DNA of 15,973 bases from DASSRQ01 sp035701665 (GCA_035701665.1 DASSRQ010000147.1:1-15973); one strand, 5' to 3'. Positions 1 to 7,219 are shown, numbered from the stretch's first letter. Numbers and translations are program-made. Notes: generated from the sequence alone by a model not told the origin.

Positions 1-1
1 T

Positions 2-133
2 TACGCCGCAAGTTACGACTACGGGATGTTCGAAGCGTCCCGTCCGATCAGCACGAGCCAGACGCCCGCTATTACGGGCGCCAACGGTCAGGCAGACGTG
101 ACGTTCTCTCCGCTGTTAAAAGCTAACGAATAG
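2..133 (+). CDS. C-terminal fragment of a probable Ig-like/adhesin-type protein
   Basis: Only the last 43 codons are in the window, read from base 2 and ending at TAG 131-133; the start lies outside. The visible stretch ITGANGQADVTFSP resembles the G-strand end of bacterial Ig-like (Big-1-type) repeats, in which an A/G-N-G-x-A-x-V-T-F pattern is common. This suggests an extracellular or structural beta-sandwich protein, possibly related to the Ig-containing protein that follows at 310. A strong terminator begins 21 bases after the stop, so this is the end of its transcription unit. The fragment is too short for a firm family assignment. Confidence 0.55.
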   Translation, partial: YAASYDYGMFEASRPISTSQTPAITGANGQADVTFSPLLKANE

Positions 134-154
134 CGTAGAGCACGGAACCAAAGT

Positions 155-195
155 GAGGACGCAGCGTTGTCCAATGACGCTGTGTCCTCTTTTTT
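155..195 (+). terminator. Rho-independent terminator
   Basis: The arms GAGGACGCAGCGT (155-167) and ACGCTGTGTCCTC (177-189) pair over 13 bp with one G-U wobble. They enclose a 9-base loop and are followed directly by six T (190-195). It ends transcription of the partial gene at 2-133 and isolates it from the gene at 310. It is the only textbook intrinsic terminator seen in the window. Confidence 0.9.
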
Positions 196-309
196 ACGCT
201 GCCGGTTCGTGCGCGGACGCACAACGACACGCTTTAAAAATCCCGGTGCGGAAAGTCCCTTCCCGGGGGAGTCTGCTTGCGCCTAGTATGATCGGACGAG
301 GTAGAACCA

Positions 310-1875
310 ATGCCGACGCTGATCATCGAACAACCGCCCGACGGTACCGCTGAACCATTGCACCGGCCGTTCAACGTAAATGGCCAAGCAACCGATGTCG
401 GCATGCCCGAGCCGCACATCATTCAATCCGTCACCGTGAAGGTCGACGACGGACCGGAGATTCGAGCGCGTCTAAAGCGCGTTATCGATCGCTCGGTAAG
501 CCGCTACTCGTTCAGCGCCTCGACGCAGATCGAAGGATCGGGACCGCATACGGTATCGGTCACGGCCACAAACGACGACGGCATAACCGTGACGAGAGCT
601 GTTACCGTCTTTGGACAGCAGGTCTCGGACGCACCGGCGATTCTTATGGATGTGCTGCTTCCGAGCGCGCCGGATCCGAGTGTATTTCAGTCGCTCATCG
701 TGCAGTTGCAGCAGTACCTGCTTCCACTTTCGTCAACGCTCGCATCCATCAATAAAAAGTTGATCGGGCCCAATACGATCGTCGCCCCCGCCACCGGTGC
801 CGTGCTCGTCCGGTTCGGCTTGTGGATCGAGGACAGCTCGTTCCCGTCGCTACCACCCGATGGGACGTTTCCGATGCCGCGGCTGAGCGATGCGCAAACG
901 GCGGATGGATTTGCCCAGGCTCCGCCGTTACCGCAGCAAGATTCGACGTTTGCTTTTTCGATAGCGACTGCGGCGCTGCAATCGTTTGTCGACGCGGCTG
1001 GAGCGCTCCCGAGTGGAACGGGCTACAGCGTCGATTCGATCTCGGTTCGCACGAGCGCACCGTCGCAAGTGATCACGACGGCTGCCGGAACCGCGGGAGG
1101 CGCCGGTTTTACCGCCGAGATCACCGAGACGTTGAGCCTGAAACCGCAGGCGGACGGCACGGTTGTCCCAAGTATCGACAGTTCTTATTCGACGAGTGTC
1201 GGAAGCACTATCGACTGGTTTATCCCCGTGCTGAATATCTATCTGCTTGCGATTTGGGGGCTGCTGTCGCACGAGACGGGCGGCGCGGTAGACCAGGCTA
1301 CGGGGGCGGCGCGAGCGGTCCTGAAAACTATTCCGCGGCGCATTCCGTTCCGCAACAATGTGCTTTCCGGGCTTCCGGATTTTCCGGTAGTCGATATCCG
1401 GTGGGAGCGGCTCGGTACGACTGCCTCTTCAATCGAGGGAGCAGGCTACGCAACCGTCGAGGCTCGGGATCAATCGACCGTTGCGCTTACGCTCGACGGC
1501 ACGAGTGAGATCGTCGAACCGCAAGAAGAGGTCATCGGAGGCGCACACGAGGGCTACGACTACGTCTTAGTAGATATCACGCCCGACTCCGACAAATTTG
1601 CTTGGACGGTCACCGGAACCGGTAACCGGTCGCGCGGGATCGATCGCTCGCCGTTCACGCAAAGCGATGTGGTGAGCGCAGACTTTCCGCTTCCGACAGT
1701 TGCAGTTCCCGGAACGCGCCCACCGCGAAAAACCGTCGAACCGGGTAATTACCCGTTCACGTTGACCGTGAACGCGACGGAAACGTGCGCTTCCGATTCG
1801 TCGAAAATGCTCCAGGCTTCAAATGCGCTCGACGTCAGAGTTCAAGTCAAGGCGAACCCGCCGGTACCGCGCTAA
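310..1875 (+). CDS. Hypothetical protein with N-terminal Ig-like domain
   Basis: This is a 521-residue protein of unknown function. The ATG is preceded by GAGGT at 298-302 with 7-base spacing, which supports the start. Residues about 5-101 look like an Ig-like beta-sandwich: a PPDG opening, VTVKVDDGP, then HTVSVTATNDDG and VTRAVTVFG, a pattern seen in bacterial Ig and Big-9-like repeats. Residues about 120-290 are a second all-beta/amphipathic region with a long hydrophobic helix near 125-147. A hydrophobic segment at about 301-319 (DWFIPVLNIYLLAIWGLL) could be a membrane or buried helix. The last 120 residues are again beta-rich. There is no classical signal peptide at the N-terminus. The protein could be a surface or secretion-apparatus component, but nothing here fixes its role. 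Its stop overlaps the convergent glycosidase gene by 4 bases. Confidence 0.85.
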   Translation: MPTLIIEQPPDGTAEPLHRPFNVNGQATDVGMPEPHIIQSVTVKVDDGPEIRARLKRVIDRSVSRYSFSASTQIEGSGPHTVSVTATNDDGITVTRAVTVFGQQVSDAPAILMDVLLPSAPDPSVFQSLIVQLQQYLLPLSSTLASINKKLIGPNTIVAPATGAVLVRFGLWIEDSSFPSLPPDGTFPMPRLSDAQTADGFAQAPPLPQQDSTFAFSIATAALQSFVDAAGALPSGTGYSVDSISVRTSAPSQVITTAAGTAGGAGFTAEITETLSLKPQADGTVVPSIDSSYSTSVGSTIDWFIPVLNIYLLAIWGLLSHETGGAVDQATGAARAVLKTIPRRIPFRNNVLSGLPDFPVVDIRWERLGTTASSIEGAGYATVEARDQSTVALTLDGTSEIVEPQEEVIGGAHEGYDYVLVDITPDSDKFAWTVTGTGNRSRGIDRSPFTQSDVVSADFPLPTVAVPGTRPPRKTVEPGNYPFTLTVNATETCASDSSKMLQASNALDVRVQVKANPPVPR

Positions 1876-2753
1876 CGCGCGCGCAGCGTGGCGCGCATCA
1901 TGTCCTTATCGGCAATTGAATAATAGAGATAGATTGCTCCGTCGCGTTCGACGGAAGATGCAGCGAACGCAATGTCGGTGTCGCCGGGCTCCCGCTGCGC
2001 CGGCGGAGTAATCACCGGATCTTTACACCGTGCGACGACTTGCGCAAAACGCTCGTCGAACGCGACCCAGCCGATGCGCCACTCCGCATTCCGGCTGGCG
2101 CCGTTATAGAACATAACGGGAACGTTTGCATCCGAAAGCACCGGACCCGTGCTCAGGTGCCATGAATCCCAGCTATCGGGCCGCGCGTCGAACAACGGAT
2201 CCAGGATTGTCCACGGTCCGCCGGCCGCGGGCGAGCTTGCGATGCCGATCTTCGAAGCGCCGTCCGCCGCATACTCAAAGAACAAGCGCCACGTGCCGTC
2301 ACCGGCTTGCACGATCGTTGCTTCTTTCGGATTCTCGCAATTAGGCTGCCAAGGAAGTGCGACACCGCGCTTCTCGAGCCGATCGAGATCCGGACCTGCT
2401 GCCAGCAATAACTGTCCGCGCTGCGCGGCTTGATTCCATCCGGTGTAATACACATAGTACGTTCCGTCGACATGCGCGAGCGTCGGATCTTCGCATCCGT
2501 CGAGGTCGTCTTCGCCTGGACCGGGAGCAATGACCGGTTCGTCTCCCATGGTGAACCGGAGGCCGTCTTCCGATCGGCCATAGTAAACGCGCGCGATCTT
2601 CTCGGCGGGAATCTCCGAGCGCGGAACGGCCCGAACGAGCAAATGATAAAGTCCGCCTTCGTGCCAAACGAACGGGCTCAGCGTGTACATTCCGGAGAGC
2701 GGACTTTTGGATTCAAGCTCAAGCGCCGCGGTCTCGACGGTAGCGAAACGCAT
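1872..2753 (-). CDS. GH130-like five-bladed beta-propeller glycosidase/phosphorylase
   Basis: The gene encodes 293 residues from an ATG at 2753 that shares its A with the upstream TGA; a GTG three bases earlier (2756) is also possible. AAGG lies about 9 bases upstream on the coding strand. The sequence has the repeating beta-propeller pattern of GH130/GH43/GH32 enzymes: LSPFVWHEGGLYHLL, then DGCEDPTLAHVDGTYYVYYTG near residues 85-105, NPKEATI near 141-147, FYNGA near 215-219, and a final YLYYS blade. The ED-P motif followed by YYVYYTG is close to the GH130 site whose Asp acts in mannoside phosphorolysis or hydrolysis. GH130 members act on beta-mannosides, but the substrate cannot be read here. 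No signal peptide is visible, so it is probably cytoplasmic. It is the last gene of a minus-strand operon. Confidence 0.75.
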   Translation of the reverse strand: MRFATVETAALELESKSPLSGMYTLSPFVWHEGGLYHLLVRAVPRSEIPAEKIARVYYGRSEDGLRFTMGDEPVIAPGPGEDDLDGCEDPTLAHVDGTYYVYYTGWNQAAQRGQLLLAAGPDLDRLEKRGVALPWQPNCENPKEATIVQAGDGTWRLFFEYAADGASKIGIASSPAAGGPWTILDPLFDARPDSWDSWHLSTGPVLSDANVPVMFYNGASRNAEWRIGWVAFDERFAQVVARCKDPVITPPAQREPGDTDIAFAASSVERDGAIYLYYSIADKDMMRATLRAR

Positions 2754-3064
2754 CACTTCGCCTTACGCTGCCGGCTGAGCACGTATTGCACCGATGGGCT
2801 GATCGCCTTGTCGGTACGATGGACGCAGCCGATCCAGCAGCAGGGGCGGCGCTTTCCTTCCTTGAGTTGCTTACGCACGCGCTCGACGTGTTCGGCTCGC
2901 GTCTCGGCCTTTTTCACGGAAAGCACCCAGCATATCCACTCGTTGCGAGCCAACGGCGTCAAACTTTCCCATGCTTCGACAGCTTTGCGATCGGCCGCAA
3001 GGGTTTTGCGGAGATCGGCCGGGACGTCGTGCACGACACCGCAGGCAAGTTCCGTTTTCGGCAT
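2753..3064 (-). CDS. YdeI/OmpD-associated family protein
   Basis: A 103-residue protein beginning MPKTELACGVVHDVPADL. The central block has AWESLTPLARNEWICWV, then KKAETRAEHVERVRKQLKEG and RRPCCW near residues 30-77. This is the characteristic signature of the YdeI/OmpD-associated (OmdA, 'bacteriocin-protection') family, whose members typically carry LTPLARNE-x-ICW and end in GKRRPCCW. The biochemical role of the family is not established. The start is well supported by GAAAGG about 12 bases upstream. The gene begins 6 bases after the remnant DUF72 gene and its TGA overlaps the GH130-like start, so these genes are probably co-transcribed and translationally coupled. Confidence 0.85.
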   Translation of the reverse strand: MPKTELACGVVHDVPADLRKTLAADRKAVEAWESLTPLARNEWICWVLSVKKAETRAEHVERVRKQLKEGKRRPCCWIGCVHRTDKAISPSVQYVLSRQRKAK

Positions 3065-3070
3065 ATGCAG

Positions 3071-3330
3071 TCAGCCTTTCAGCAAATCGCGAAGACGCTG
3101 GGCATCGTGTGGCGCCGCCGCCTGTACGCTAGTGCCTCGATGCGGCGAGCCCATCGCTGCAGCGAACGCTTTGGATACGACCCTACGTACAGTCCTTCGT
3201 AGCCGTGGAGCCGTACGTACGCAAACGCGCCGGACGTGAATACACAATGCCAACTGCCGCTCCCGCAGTAGCTTTTCGACCTCGGGTACCAGCCACGATG
3301 GATGTCTAAACTCGTTCCGACGCGTATCAT
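3071..3330 (-). pseudogene. Decayed DUF72 (YecE-like) gene
   Basis: No single frame gives the protein, but DUF72 pieces appear in order in two alternating frames. MIRVGTS at 3330-3310 matches a DUF72 N-terminus. FRHPSWLVPEVEKLLRER and LALCIH (3310-3236, second frame) match the middle of the family. FAYVRLHGYEGLYVGSYP and the following LQRWARRIEAL (first frame, about 3237-3130) match the conserved C-terminal third. APHDAQRLRDLLKG (3115-3074, second frame again) matches the extreme C-terminus. Intact DUF72 proteins are roughly 230-270 residues, so most of the N-terminal half and two short internal blocks are gone. The function of the family is unknown. The remnant lies between the exonuclease and the YdeI-like gene on the same strand, so it sits inside the operon. 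Confidence 0.8.
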
Positions 3331-3357
3331 GGGCTTAGTGTAAGTGAACCGTGGCCC

Positions 3358-4212
3358 TTAAGGGCGTACTGACCTTTGTTGCCGGGCAGTTTCACGCCAT
3401 AAGGCCATCGCGCGCGTATAGACGTCCGTCAGTCCCAAGCGTTCGCAGAGCGGCGCAAACTCGTTCGACGGTCCGCGCCACCGCAACTCGTCGACGCTGT
3501 CAAAGAGCTTCGCGTCGGTTCGCAGTGTAGCGAGGTTTTTGAAGAGCAACGCCTGCGCGCGCCGTTCACCCAGCACCTCCGGCGGAAAGTCGTCGATTTT
3601 TCCATGGCGCGCGAGCAGCAGCGCGGCGCCTTTTGCACCGATGCCCTTTATACCGGGGTAACCATCCGCCGCGTCCCCGACAAGCGCGAGATAATCGGGA
3701 ATCAACTCGGGCGGCACGCCGAATTTGGCACGCACTGCATCGGCATCGCGAATGGTGTTGCTGCGCCGATCGACTTGCACCACGCGCTCGCCGCGCACGC
3801 ATTGTGCGAGGTCTTTGTCGGGCGTCCAAATGCAGGTCTTTTGCACGCGGTCATCGTGCGATGCAATCGCTGCGGCGGAGGCCAGCGCATCGTCGGCCTC
3901 CAGATCGACCATTGCCCAGACGGCCACACCCATCGCACGCAACGCGTCTTCGAGCGGCCAGAACTGCGCGAAGAGCGCCGGATCGATCCCTTCGCCGGTT
4001 TTGTATCCGGCCCAAAGTTCGTTGCGAAACGACTCGATAACGTGATCGGTGGCCACGCCGATATGCGTCGCGCCGTCGGCGAACATATGGAGGACCGTAG
4101 TAAGGACGCCGCCCGCAGCTGCGAACCGGCCGAACTTCCCGCCTTTTGCCCGGCTCAGCCCGTAAAAGTGCCGGAAGATCTCGTACGTTCCGTCAACCAA
4201 GTGAACGATCAC
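3358..4212 (-). CDS. 5'-3' exonuclease (PolA N-terminal/FEN-like)
   Basis: This 284-residue stand-alone 5' nuclease resembles the N-terminal domain of DNA polymerase I. Such enzymes remove RNA primers and 5' flaps using two metal ions. Visible features are VDGTYEIFR with metal-ligand D7, LEADD with E105/D107/D108, TPDKDL with D132/D134, and GDAADGYPGIKGIGAKGA at 179-196, which holds the last acidic ligands and starts the helix-hairpin-helix that grips DNA. Length is normal for a free-standing 5' nuclease. It starts at GTG (4212), immediately before the first catalytic motif; no good Shine-Dalgarno is visible. It appears to be the first gene of a minus-strand cluster and diverges from the zinc-finger gene at 4290. 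Its stop sits in a 12-bp palindrome. Confidence 0.9.
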   Translation of the reverse strand: MIVHLVDGTYEIFRHFYGLSRAKGGKFGRFAAAGGVLTTVLHMFADGATHIGVATDHVIESFRNELWAGYKTGEGIDPALFAQFWPLEDALRAMGVAVWAMVDLEADDALASAAAIASHDDRVQKTCIWTPDKDLAQCVRGERVVQVDRRSNTIRDADAVRAKFGVPPELIPDYLALVGDAADGYPGIKGIGAKGAALLLARHGKIDDFPPEVLGERRAQALLFKNLATLRTDAKLFDSVDELRWRGPSNEFAPLCERLGLTDVYTRAMALWRETARQQRSVRP

Positions 4213-4289
4213 GCCTAAGGCTGCGCCGGAGCGCGCCCGTTTCCATCCTCCGGTGCCACCAATCGCTGCCGCGAGCGGTTTATCGAGGT

Positions 4290-4550
4290 ATGCAACGTGA
4301 GCACTGCGAGCATCTTGCGGAGATTCGCGACGTCCGGCCGTCGGCCGACGGTTGCGAAGAATGTTTGAAAATCGGCGCGACTTGGGTGCATCTACGCGAG
4401 TGTCTGATCTGCGGCCACGTCGGCTGCTGCGACAGCTCGCCGAACCGGCACGCCACGAAACACTATCATGAGACGAAGCATCCCATCATCCGTTCGTTCC
4501 AGCCCGGGGAGCACTGGCGCTGGTGTTATGTAGACGAGGCTGTGGTCTAA
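4290..4550 (+). CDS. UBP-type zinc-finger protein
   Basis: An 86-residue protein that is almost entirely one zf-UBP domain. Likely zinc ligands are C6/H8, C22/C25 (CEEC), C38/C41 (CLIC), C46 or C47, H54, H58/H60 and H64, followed by the family's conserved IIRSF and WCYVDE. In eukaryotic deubiquitinases this fold binds the C-terminal diglycine of ubiquitin. Free-standing bacterial versions are common but their ligand is not known. The frame is open 144 bases further upstream, but that part overlaps the exonuclease gene and has no family similarity, so I chose the ATG at 4290, where typical bacterial members begin. GAGG is present but only 1 base from the ATG, too close for a normal ribosome site. 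It converges on soxR with a 16-base gap. Confidence 0.85.
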   Translation: MQREHCEHLAEIRDVRPSADGCEECLKIGATWVHLRECLICGHVGCCDSSPNRHATKHYHETKHPIIRSFQPGEHWRWCYVDEAVV

Positions 4551-4566
4551 GCCCCTTGCGCGCGCT

Positions 4567-5004
4567 TTAGTCGACGTCCATCAGCTGCGGCCCCGGCCCA
4601 TGAACGGAGAGAACGTCCATCGGATTGCGCAGCGGACACGAATCGAGGGAAAGGCAGCCGCAGCCGATACAGTCGCCGAGCTGATCGCGAAGCGCCTCGA
4701 GCTTGCGGATGCGCGCGTCGAGATCGTTTTTCCACCGCTTCGACATTCGCGCCCAATCGTTTGCCGAGACGGGTCTTCCCGTGGGCAGCGTCGAGAGCGC
4801 GTCGCGGATCTCGTTCAAAGAAATGCCCGCGCGCTGCGCAACCTTGATGATTGCGATTCGCCGCAGTTCCGCGCGCGAAAAGCGGCGCTGGTTTCCGCTG
4901 CTGCGTTCGCTTTGAATTAACCCTTTCGATTCGTAGAAGTGGAGCGTCGAAACCGCGACGCCGCTGCGCGCCGCCGTCTCGCCCACCGTCAGCATTTCAG
5001 ACAT
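4567..5004 (-). CDS. soxR: Redox-sensing MerR-family regulator SoxR
   Basis: A 145-residue protein with a MerR winged-helix DNA-binding domain (LTVGETAARSGVAVSTLHFYE, residues 5-25, then the wing with GNQRRF), a dimerisation helix around 82-110, and the Fe-S motif C112-x2-C115-x-C117-x5-C123. This spacing is that of the [2Fe-2S] cluster in E. coli SoxR. SoxR activates target promoters when its cluster is oxidised, for example by redox-cycling compounds. GAGG about 9 bases before the ATG supports the start, and this site lies inside the SoxR box, so bound SoxR may affect its own expression. It is divergent from the SDR-QueA-like operon, its probable target. Confidence 0.95.
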   Translation of the reverse strand: MSEMLTVGETAARSGVAVSTLHFYESKGLIQSERSSGNQRRFSRAELRRIAIIKVAQRAGISLNEIRDALSTLPTGRPVSANDWARMSKRWKNDLDARIRKLEALRDQLGDCIGCGCLSLDSCPLRNPMDVLSVHGPGPQLMDVD

Positions 5005-5008
5005 GGTA

Positions 5009-5039
5009 TTGACCTCAACCTTACTTTAGGTTGTAGGGT
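5009..5039 (+). promoter_or_regulatory. SoxR-dependent promoter of the SDR operon
   Basis: A -35 element TTGACC (5009-5014) and a -10 element TAGGGT (5034-5039) are separated by exactly 19 bases. This over-long spacing is characteristic of promoters untwisted by MerR-family activators. The spacer holds an imperfect dyad, CCTCAA (5013-5018) and TTTAGG (5025-5030), with overall similarity to known SoxR boxes of the ACCTCAA-N-TTGAGG type. The -10 ends 6 bases before the SDR ATG, predicting transcription start at or within a base or two of the start codon. Confidence 0.8.
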
Positions 5040-5045
5040 TGCGAT

Positions 5046-5771
5046 ATGGAAACATGGTTTGAACCGGGACACGTTGCTATCGTCACGGGAGGCTCGCGCG
5101 GTCTAGGCAAAGCGGTCGCCCGCGAACTTTTGCAGCGAGGTCTCACCGTCATCATCGATGGCCGGGATCCCGCCTCACTGGAGCGGACGCGCGCCGAACT
5201 CGCCCCGATCGGAACCGTCGTCGCGATTGCCGGCGACGTTGCCGATAAAGAGCACGCGCACGCGCTCGTCGCGGCCGCTCAACACACCGGGCGGCTCGAT
5301 CTGCTCGTCAACAATGCCTCGACGCTCGGCGAAGTACCACTGCCGCGCATCGATCGGCTGAGCGAACAGACGTTTCGCGATCTCTTCGCGGTCAACGTCT
5401 TCGCACCGATCCACTTGATGCAGCACGCATTGCGCGTCATGCGCCGCACCGGAAGCATCGGCACGATCGTAAACATTACGTCGGATGCGGGCGCAGAAGC
5501 GTACCCCGGTTGGGGCGGCTACGGTTCGAGCAAAGCGGCGCTCGAGATGATCTCGCGCGTCTTTGCGGCCGAGATGGAAGGTTCGCCGGTGCGCATGCTC
5601 GTCGCGGATCCGGGCGACATGGACACGCAGATGCATCGCGACGCCATTCCGGACGCCGATCCGGCAACACTGCGCGATCCGGCAGACTCGGCGCGTGCGC
5701 TGCTCCAAGCGATCGCGGAGATGAAAGCACCATACGAACGCGTGCGTTTGGCGGAGCTCGTTACGGCATGA
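5046..5771 (+). CDS. Short-chain dehydrogenase/reductase (SDR)
   Basis: A 241-residue classical SDR, probably a cytoplasmic NAD(P)H-dependent oxidoreductase. Motifs are the Rossmann nucleotide-binding TGGSRGLG (14-21), NNAS (89-92), the catalytic Ser near 146 (NITSDA), YGSSK with Tyr159 and Lys163, and DPGDMDT near 188-194. The substrate cannot be predicted from sequence. R18 together with G39-R40 (DGRD) after the second strand could favour NADPH, but this is only suggestive. There is no Shine-Dalgarno; the start codon sits where transcription is expected to begin from the SoxR-type promoter. Its TGA overlaps the next ATG (ATGA, 5768-5771), so translation of the two genes is coupled. Control by SoxR suggests a role in redox or toxic-compound stress. 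Confidence 0.9.
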   Translation: METWFEPGHVAIVTGGSRGLGKAVARELLQRGLTVIIDGRDPASLERTRAELAPIGTVVAIAGDVADKEHAHALVAAAQHTGRLDLLVNNASTLGEVPLPRIDRLSEQTFRDLFAVNVFAPIHLMQHALRVMRRTGSIGTIVNITSDAGAEAYPGWGGYGSSKAALEMISRVFAAEMEGSPVRMLVADPGDMDTQMHRDAIPDADPATLRDPADSARALLQAIAEMKAPYERVRLAELVTA

Positions 5772-6769
5772 GCGTTGCGCTCAAAAACGGTCCGGCGCTG
5801 CTCGATGCAACGGCGCCCGCTGAACGGCGCGGTATCGCGCGCGATGCGGTGCGCATGCTGGTAACATCGCGGGCAAACGGCACGCATACGCACGCCCGGT
5901 TCCACGAGCTGCCGTCGTTCCTAAAGTCCGGCGATCTTCTGGTTGTCAACGACTCCGCGACGCTGCCGGCTGCGCTTAGGGCGCAGCGCAGCTCCGGCGA
6001 AACCATCGCGCTACACGTCTCGACGGCGATCGACAGCCGCATCTTTATGGTCGAACCGCGCGCCGCGGTGTTGTGCGGCGAAGAACTGCAGCTTCCGCAT
6101 GGCGCCTCCGCCGTTATGATCGCGCCCGTAGAGCCCGATCGTCCGCGTTTGTGGTACGCGTGGATGCAGTTGCCGCTTCCCATGCCGCAGTATCTCATGC
6201 AGGCCGGCACGCCGATAAGCTACGGGTATGTCCCGCACGCGTTTCCCTTGAGCGACTATCAGACGATCTTCGCGGCTGCTCCGGGTTCGTCCGAGATGCC
6301 CTCTGCAGCGCGGCCGTTCACGTTGCGGGTTACGGATGCGCTGCGTCATCGCGGCGTTGAAATCGCACGCATTACACTGCACTGCGGTGTCGCGAGTTTT
6401 GAAGCGCCCGAACGTCCTGCATCCGAACGGTACGCCGTTTCAGCCGCGGCTGCAGCGCAGATCGACGCAGCGCGCCGTGACGGGCGTCGCGTCATCGCCG
6501 TAGGAACGACTGTCGTTCGCGCTTTGGAAAGCGCGCAGTACGAAGGGCAAACCGTCGCCGCAGCCGGCTGGACGGATTTAGTGATCGATGACGAGCATGC
6601 CGTTACCGCCGCCGACGGCCTCTTGACCGGATTTCACGACACTGCTGCTACACATCAATGGATTTTGCGCGCATTTCTGCCTCGTGATGTCTTGTTGGAG
6701 GCCTACACGGTAGCCGGCGAGGCCGGTTACTACCAGCACGAGTTCGGCGACGTGCATTTGATCGTTTAA
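5768..6769 (+). CDS. Divergent QueA-family protein (SAM:tRNA ribosyltransferase-isomerase-like)
   Basis: At 333 residues the length fits QueA, which transfers and isomerises the ribosyl part of S-adenosylmethionine onto 7-aminomethyl-7-deazaguanine in tRNA, the penultimate stage of queuosine synthesis. Matching blocks are GDLLVVNDSATLPAAL (55-70), YQTIFAAAPGSSEMPSAARPFT (164-185), RVIAVGTTVVRALES (241-255), the GLLTGFHDTAATH region (284-296) and EFGDVHLIV at the end. Core motifs differ from canonical QueA: SAARPFT replaces the usual TAGLHFT, and TGFHDTAATHQWILRAF replaces TNFHLPxSTLLMLVSAF. It may therefore be a paralog with another substrate. A longer open frame extends upstream inside the SDR gene, but the ATGA overlap and family length fix the start at 5768. 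No other queuosine gene is present. Confidence 0.8.
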   Translation: MSVALKNGPALLDATAPAERRGIARDAVRMLVTSRANGTHTHARFHELPSFLKSGDLLVVNDSATLPAALRAQRSSGETIALHVSTAIDSRIFMVEPRAAVLCGEELQLPHGASAVMIAPVEPDRPRLWYAWMQLPLPMPQYLMQAGTPISYGYVPHAFPLSDYQTIFAAAPGSSEMPSAARPFTLRVTDALRHRGVEIARITLHCGVASFEAPERPASERYAVSAAAAAQIDAARRDGRRVIAVGTTVVRALESAQYEGQTVAAAGWTDLVIDDEHAVTAADGLLTGFHDTAATHQWILRAFLPRDVLLEAYTVAGEAGYYQHEFGDVHLIV

Positions 6770-7206
6770 CCGGGGATGACGTCGAAACGGATTAGCCACC
6801 GCTTCTTCGAGCTGTCGTATGCCCACACGGTAACATAGGGGCCTTCTGACTTGGCGACATGTCCCGACCGCTCGAACACGAGCCTGCATTCACCGGTCTC
6901 CGTTGCGGTGACGCCGTAAACTTCCAAGTGACGTGTCGCGCAGCTGCCGGATACCAATGTGATGCCGCGCATCCGGCTGGAGAAGAAGGCGCCTAACTGC
7001 GCGCGTCCGCGAATGTCTGCGCGTGCGCTCAAAAAGCGGCCGCCGGCCTCGTAGTCCAGTGCGATCTCGGCGGGGTGGCCTGCCTGCAATGCGGTGATGT
7101 AGTGACGGTTTGCGGCCGCAATGTCGCGGACGGGCGACGGAATGGCCGCTGCCGCTTCCGTTACGGCAAGCAGAGGAAGGACCAGTGAAAGTAGTAAGGT
7201 TCGCAT
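6766..7206 (-). CDS. Secreted NTF2-like/SnoaL-fold protein
   Basis: A 146-residue protein with a clear signal peptide (MRTLLLSLVLPLLAVTEAAAA), so probably periplasmic or exported. The mature part begins with a helix (VRDIAAANRHYITALQAG), then a bent-sheet pattern with GGRFLSARADIRGRAQLGAFF and a C-terminal strand pair ending in KKRWLIRFDVIPG. This resembles the cone-shaped NTF2-like (SnoaL/DUF4440) fold. Such proteins include isomerases and ligand-binding proteins, and no catalytic residues can be assigned. An ATG 12 bases upstream (7218) is possible, but it falls within a TATGCT -10 box whose spacing predicts transcription starting at the ATG at 7206. The stop overlaps that of the convergent QueA-like gene. 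Confidence 0.65.
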   Translation of the reverse strand: MRTLLLSLVLPLLAVTEAAAAIPSPVRDIAAANRHYITALQAGHPAEIALDYEAGGRFLSARADIRGRAQLGAFFSSRMRGITLVSGSCATRHLEVYGVTATETGECRLVFERSGHVAKSEGPYVTVWAYDSSKKRWLIRFDVIPG

Positions 7207-7213
7207 GGATGCG

Positions 7214-7219
7214 AGCATA
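7214..7219 (-). promoter_or_regulatory. -10 box for a leaderless NTF2-like mRNA
   Basis: On the minus strand TATGCT is followed by 7 bases and then ATG (7206-7204). The same hexamer, 6 bases before an ATG, precedes the lipoprotein gene at 15362. There is no ribosome-binding site. No convincing -35 was found, so support rests on spacing and repetition of the pattern. Confidence 0.5.

Noticed and set aside
822..1508. A 228-codon open frame inside the Ig-like protein gene in another frame
   Set aside because: Its composition is Arg/Gly/Ala-rich and motif-free, while the overlapping frame has a good ribosome site and Ig-like motifs.
5510..5767. An 86-codon upstream extension of the QueA-like protein
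   Set aside because: It lies within the SDR gene. The ATGA overlap at 5768 and the QueA family length both favour the later start.
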